Shown here: positions 61,013-64,000 of the stretch, piece after piece
Layout of the letters: the number at the start of each line of letters is the position of its first letter
How positions within the stretch are numbered: the first letter of the stretch is position 1
DNA from: Planctomycetaceae bacterium
GTDB lineage: Bacteria; Planctomycetota; Planctomycetia; Pirellulales; Thermoguttaceae
Direction: 5' to 3'
Length of the DNA: 64,000 nucleotides
NCBI GenBank assembly: GCA_004556055.1
Contig: SFIW01000003.1
Location: 1 to 64,000, forward strand
Position numbers and translations under genes: made by a program
The notes under the pieces: model-generated
Told to the model about the DNA's origin: nothing
Databases searched by the model: none
Seen by the model: the letters and a program-made list of their open reading frames with translations, nothing else

Positions 61013-64000
61013 TCATGCGCGACGATATATGTCGCGTCCGCAGAAAATGAAGTCTAAGGACGATTCGAGCGTTTTTTGTACGTACTCGCGCGGAATGTAG
61101 ACGCGTGAGGCGATTTCGTCGATCGTGAGCATTGGTTCTTTACCCCAAGCTGCGGCGATCGACCGTTCGACTTTTTCACGGAAACGGAGCGTCGATTCCA
61201 CTCCTTCGCAGTAGAGCAGATAGAAGACGCGCTCGGGAAGTTCACGGGCGAGCCGAGAACGTAGCGCGATCTCCGAGTCGATTTTGATCTCTTGCAACCA
61301 ATCTGCGTTGCGTTGGAAATACGTCGAGTAGAAGACGATGTTTTCTTCGACGTCGAGAAGTTCGCCAACCTCGCGACGAAGGCGTTCTTGCAACTCGTCG
61401 ACTTTCTCCTGAAGGCGTCGTCCTTCTTCGCGTCCTTCCGTCTTGATCGCGTAACGCGCCTTTCCGCAGAATTCGAAAAATTGCGACTTGTCCTTGAGAA
61501 CGCGTTCGAGAAGGGCCGCAGGGATGCAAAACCCCCTTGCGAGCTTGTCGAATTTCAAGCGGTCGATCGATCCCCATCGCGTGAGGAGTTCGGCGAGGAT
61601 CTTGTCGTCTTCCGTTCCGGGAGATTTGGCGGGTTCGAAGAAATTGGCCCCGTATTCATTTTTCGGCAACGCTTCTTCAAGTTCGTCGCGAAGGACGCTT
61701 GCGTCGCGGTACGCGTCTTGCAGTTTAGGATCGCGTTCTAAGAGGGTCGAATAATAGACGATGTTCGCTCCTGATTTTAGGATCGCGTTCACCGTGTTGA
61801 CGAGGCGTTCGCGCGGCGTTTCTTTCGGCGCGTTCGCGACGACCTTCTCTTCCTCGGACTCTTGTTCAGACTCGTCGCTCGGAACGTCCTTCTCGGGGAT
61901 CGCGTCGATCGTCTCCGTTGCGAGCTCTTGCGTAGGCGCGTCTTGAGTCTCGTCCCTTTCCGATTCGTTCGCGACGTTCTCTTCCCGAGCCGGTTCCCGC
62001 GTAGCCGCGTCTTGAGGGGCGGCGGGATTCTTGGATTCCGAGTTTTCACTCTTCGCTGTTTCGGTCGCCGTTTCGGTCGCCGTTTCGGTCGCCGTTTCAG
62101 TCGCCGTTTCAGTCGCCGTTTCAGTCTCCGTTTCAGTCTCCGTTTCAGTCGCCGTTTCGGTCGCCGTTTCAGTCTCCGTTTCGGTCTCCGTTTCAGTCTC
62201 CGTTTCAGTCTCCGTTTCAGTCTCCGTTTCGGTCTCCGTTTCAGTCTCCGTTTCAGTCGCGGCTGCGACGGGCGTTTCTTGACCCGGAGCGCCTTGCGAT
62301 TCGACTTCTTCCGCCGACGCGTTCGCGCTTTCTTGAGTCAAAGATTCGTCGTAGCCTAGGAAGATGATCCTCAACGCGTCGAGATGGGTCGCTGGCTCTC
62401 CCTTTTCGTTGAGAAGCGTGAAGAGTTGCGTCGTTTCGTCGAATTGAAAGAGCTTTGGCGCGTTGCGAATCGTGTCCCCAACAAGCTCCGGAGGAAGCAA
62501 GAGTCGACTGCGGAGGGTCGAAAGCCGCTGCTTCAAGATCGATTTCATTGTTAATCTGGAAATGACGACGGAGGACGCCATCCTTTTGACGGACGCTTCC
62601 GGGAGATGGGCGCATTCTTCGCAATATTCGTTGATGTGCGCGTTGAGAGACGCAAGCTCCTTCTTATTGAATGGGAGCCACGCCCAACGCGCGTGCAAAG
62701 CGCGACGAGTCTTTTCTTCCAACGTCTCGCCGTTGAACTTGACGAGATCGACATAGTCGTCATGAAGCGTCAGTTCGCGCGGCTTTTCTCCGTCTTCGCG
62801 CTCCTTGGGAATTTCCGCCAGCATACTTTTGAGCGTTGTAACGTCGCGAACCCCGCATACTTTAAGCCAAGGGGTTGTTTCCAGAATTTTATCGTAATAC
62901 GCCAGAAGATGGTTTTTGTCGATCAGTTCGTCGACGCGTTTGGCGAGTTGTTTTTCCGCAAAACGCTTGCGACTCTCTTGCGCCTGAAGTTTGCGCGATT
63001 CATGCGCAGCCTGCTGACACGCGTATTTTTTCGAGCCTACCTGCGTGAATTCGGAGCCCGCGCTAAGCGTCCTTTTGATAATGCTCAACGGAATGTAGAG
63101 GTCTTTCGCGAGTTCGTCGGGCGTCGTCGCGCGTGCGTTCCCCCAGCGCAGAACGATCTGGAAGCAGAGAAGCTCAAAGTCTTCCAACCCGGCGTCGGTT
63201 TCGAGAACCACGAATTGATCCCCCGCGCGCAGTTCCGGAAAGACGGTCTGCGCCACCTGACGAATAGCGTCGCGGATTCCCTGCAATGTCGTCGCGCCAA
63301 AGGGACGGAAAAGATCGGGACGACGTTCCAAGAGTTTTGAGTAATAGAGAACGACATACGACTGGTCGAAGAGGCGTCGCAGGAACTCTCCAAGCTCTTT
63401 GACGCCGACGGGAAGTTCTTCGATCTCGGTTGGTTCTTCAGTTTCTTCAGACATTTCTGCCTCAACGGGGTTTGTAATTTCGCAATCTACGAAAACGTGT
63501 TTATCCTTTGTGTTTTTGCCGCGCGCTTGGGAGATGCGGACGGAGTCGAGAGGGACTCCTTTTATTGAAATGCCGGAAGCGTCGGTTATTTCGGGGACGG
63601 CGGAGTCCATATTGATTTCCTCTATGGTCGTCTCGGCGTTGAAAGCGGGCTCTTTTCGTACAGCCATCGTATAATCTCGGGACCTTTGACGCGCGGTAGT
63701 CAAATGGAATTCCACAGGCATGAGAAAGAATCTGCGTTTGATCGGCTCTCCATTGAAGGTCATTACGCCTTCCCTTTCCTTGCATTGAAAAGACGAAAGG
63801 GTCGGATCGAATTCCCTATGGAGTTCAAGCCTTATGCTAAGTCTAGGCCAGTCGTACCATAATTCATTTTCACAGTAGTGAAACTTTAACTTGCTTCTAT
63901 AGAATAACATTGGCGCTTCGAGATTCTTATAGGGGTTGTTAGGTAAGAAGCGAACTCTCGGATTGGTGATGGACTGAACTAATTGGTCGGGAATTTCTCG
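61013..64000 (-). CDS. unrecognised modular protein with repeated HTH-like modules and TE-rich linker (5' end open to window edge)
   Basis: The frame ending at 61013 is open without a stop up to base 64000, so the gene may begin outside. Internal starts at 63910, 63667 and 63454 (GAGG five bases upstream) are alternatives; bases beyond about 63500 use AGA, AGG, ATA and TTA codons unlike the rest, so an internal start is quite possible. The body has three clearly related modules of about 110 residues plus a diverged one. Each runs YYSKLLERRPDL or YYSTLLERDPKL or FYSTYFQRNADWL, a variable block, a Trp-Gly, then a helix-turn-helix-like segment (DELAKDLYIPLSIIKRTL; FDKLARGFCIPAALLERVL; IDEIASRVYIPREYVQKTL) and a final FxxCGxxxYA strand. 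Between the second and third lies a long (A/E)TET repeat linker and an acidic region. No signal peptide; probably cytoplasmic and nucleic-acid-linked. No family recognised. Confidence 0.7.
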   Translation of the reverse strand, partial: REIPDQLVQSITNPRVRFLPNNPYKNLEAPMLFYRSKLKFHYCENELWYDWPRLSIRLELHREFDPTLSSFQCKEREGVMTFNGEPIKRRFFLMPVEFHLTTARQRSRDYTMAVRKEPAFNAETTIEEINMDSAVPEITDASGISIKGVPLDSVRISQARGKNTKDKHVFVDCEITNPVEAEMSEETEEPTEIEELPVGVKELGEFLRRLFDQSYVVLYYSKLLERRPDLFRPFGATTLQGIRDAIRQVAQTVFPELRAGDQFVVLETDAGLEDFELLCFQIVLRWGNARATTPDELAKDLYIPLSIIKRTLSAGSEFTQVGSKKYACQQAAHESRKLQAQESRKRFAEKQLAKRVDELIDKNHLLAYYDKILETTPWLKVCGVRDVTTLKSMLAEIPKEREDGEKPRELTLHDDYVDLVKFNGETLEEKTRRALHARWAWLPFNKKELASLNAHINEYCEECAHLPEASVKRMASSVVISRLTMKSILKQRLSTLRSRLLLPPELVGDTIRNAPKLFQFDETTQLFTLLNEKGEPATHLDALRIIFLGYDESLTQESANASAEEVESQGAPGQETPVAAATETETETETETETETETETETETETETETETATETATETETETETETATETATETATETATETATETAKSENSESKNPAAPQDAATREPAREENVANESERDETQDAPTQELATETIDAIPEKDVPSDESEQESEEEKVVANAPKETPRERLVNTVNAILKSGANIVYYSTLLERDPKLQDAYRDASVLRDELEEALPKNEYGANFFEPAKSPGTEDDKILAELLTRWGSIDRLKFDKLARGFCIPAALLERVLKDKSQFFEFCGKARYAIKTEGREEGRRLQEKVDELQERLRREVGELLDVEENIVFYSTYFQRNADWLQEIKIDSEIALRSRLARELPERVFYLLYCEGVESTLRFREKVERSIAAAWGKEPMLTIDEIASRVYIPREYVQKTLESSLDFIFCGRDIYRRA
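62056..62258 (-). repeat. 12-bp coding minisatellite (A/E-T-E-T repeats)
   Basis: About 17 near-identical 12-bp units, on the plus strand GTTTCGGTCGCC or GTTTCAGTCTCC, encode Ala-Thr-Glu-Thr or Glu-Thr-Glu-Thr on the minus strand. The period keeps the frame, so slipped-strand changes in unit number only alter linker length. Confidence 0.9.

Noticed and set aside
62031..62282. Plus-strand VSVAVSV repeat frame
   Set aside because: It is the shadow of the minus-strand (A/E)TET repeat; the longer minus frame with non-repetitive modules on both sides is the real one.

Overview
The window looks like a chromosomal segment of a planctomycete (Planctomycetota). The main sign is four proteins with the planctomycete-typical DUF1559 (SBP_bac_10) architecture, a type IV pilin-like N-terminus (GFTLVELLVVIAIIGILIG) followed by LPAVQAAREAARRM, three of them followed by a small lipoprotein gene. 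Exported proteins of a very planctomycete style (GH123/DUF4091-like hydrolase, exported FAD oxidoreductase with a discoidin-like tail, oversized TolC-like lipoprotein, Ala/Pro/Glu-rich outer-membrane protein) support this. A fumarate reductase/succinate dehydrogenase operon next to an aspartate:alanine-exchanger-family carrier would fit an anaerobic, succinate-producing life style, but that is inference. No tRNA, rRNA, CRISPR array, transposase or phage gene was seen.

Layout. 1-3.9 kb: three DUF1559 genes (first cut by the window edge, second with a frameshifted end) and one lipoprotein. 4.0-9.2 kb: exported GH123-like enzyme, and a convergent porin gene broken by a one-base frameshift. 9.5-14.7 kb: minus-strand block of cytochrome b, flavoprotein and iron-sulfur subunits of a type-B succinate:quinone oxidoreductase, then the AAE-family carrier, with a good promoter overlapped by a perfect palindrome. 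14.8-18.5 kb: aldo/keto reductase and a divergent exported protein with thioredoxin-like and degenerate protease-like parts. 18.6-24.4 kb: housekeeping operon Nudix-rph-phoH-pgpH-ybeY (RNA processing and probable c-di-AMP turnover), convergent with scpA and a small coiled-coil membrane protein. 25.6-25.8 kb: tandem 44-bp hairpin repeats. 26.1-32.8 kb: DUF1559, lipoprotein, an unknown large exported protein and an exported FAD oxidoreductase. 32.8-38.5 kb: TolC-like lipoprotein and two unrecognised proteins. 38.8-46.0 kb: aspS, punA, ileS, purN. 46.1-50.8 kb: sodium:solute symporter, tail-specific protease, PTPS/QueD-like protein. 50.8-52.7 kb: another DUF1559/lipoprotein pair. 53-58 kb: asd, VWA membrane protein, MenC-like enolase-superfamily protein. 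58.4-64 kb: repeat-rich outer-membrane protein and a large unrecognised protein built from repeated helix-turn-helix-like modules with a long (Ala/Glu)-Thr-Glu-Thr linker, its reading frame open to the window end.

Regulatory signals are conventional: many genes end in GC-rich hairpins with T tracts (several shared by convergent genes), and several intergenic regions carry recognisable -35/-10 pairs (TTGACA/TATAAT type). These were read by eye and none was tested. The most unusual items are the modular protein at the right edge, the 44-bp hairpin array, the recombined/frameshifted DUF1559 gene, the repeated DUF1559-lipoprotein pairing, and the palindrome over the sdh/frd promoter.
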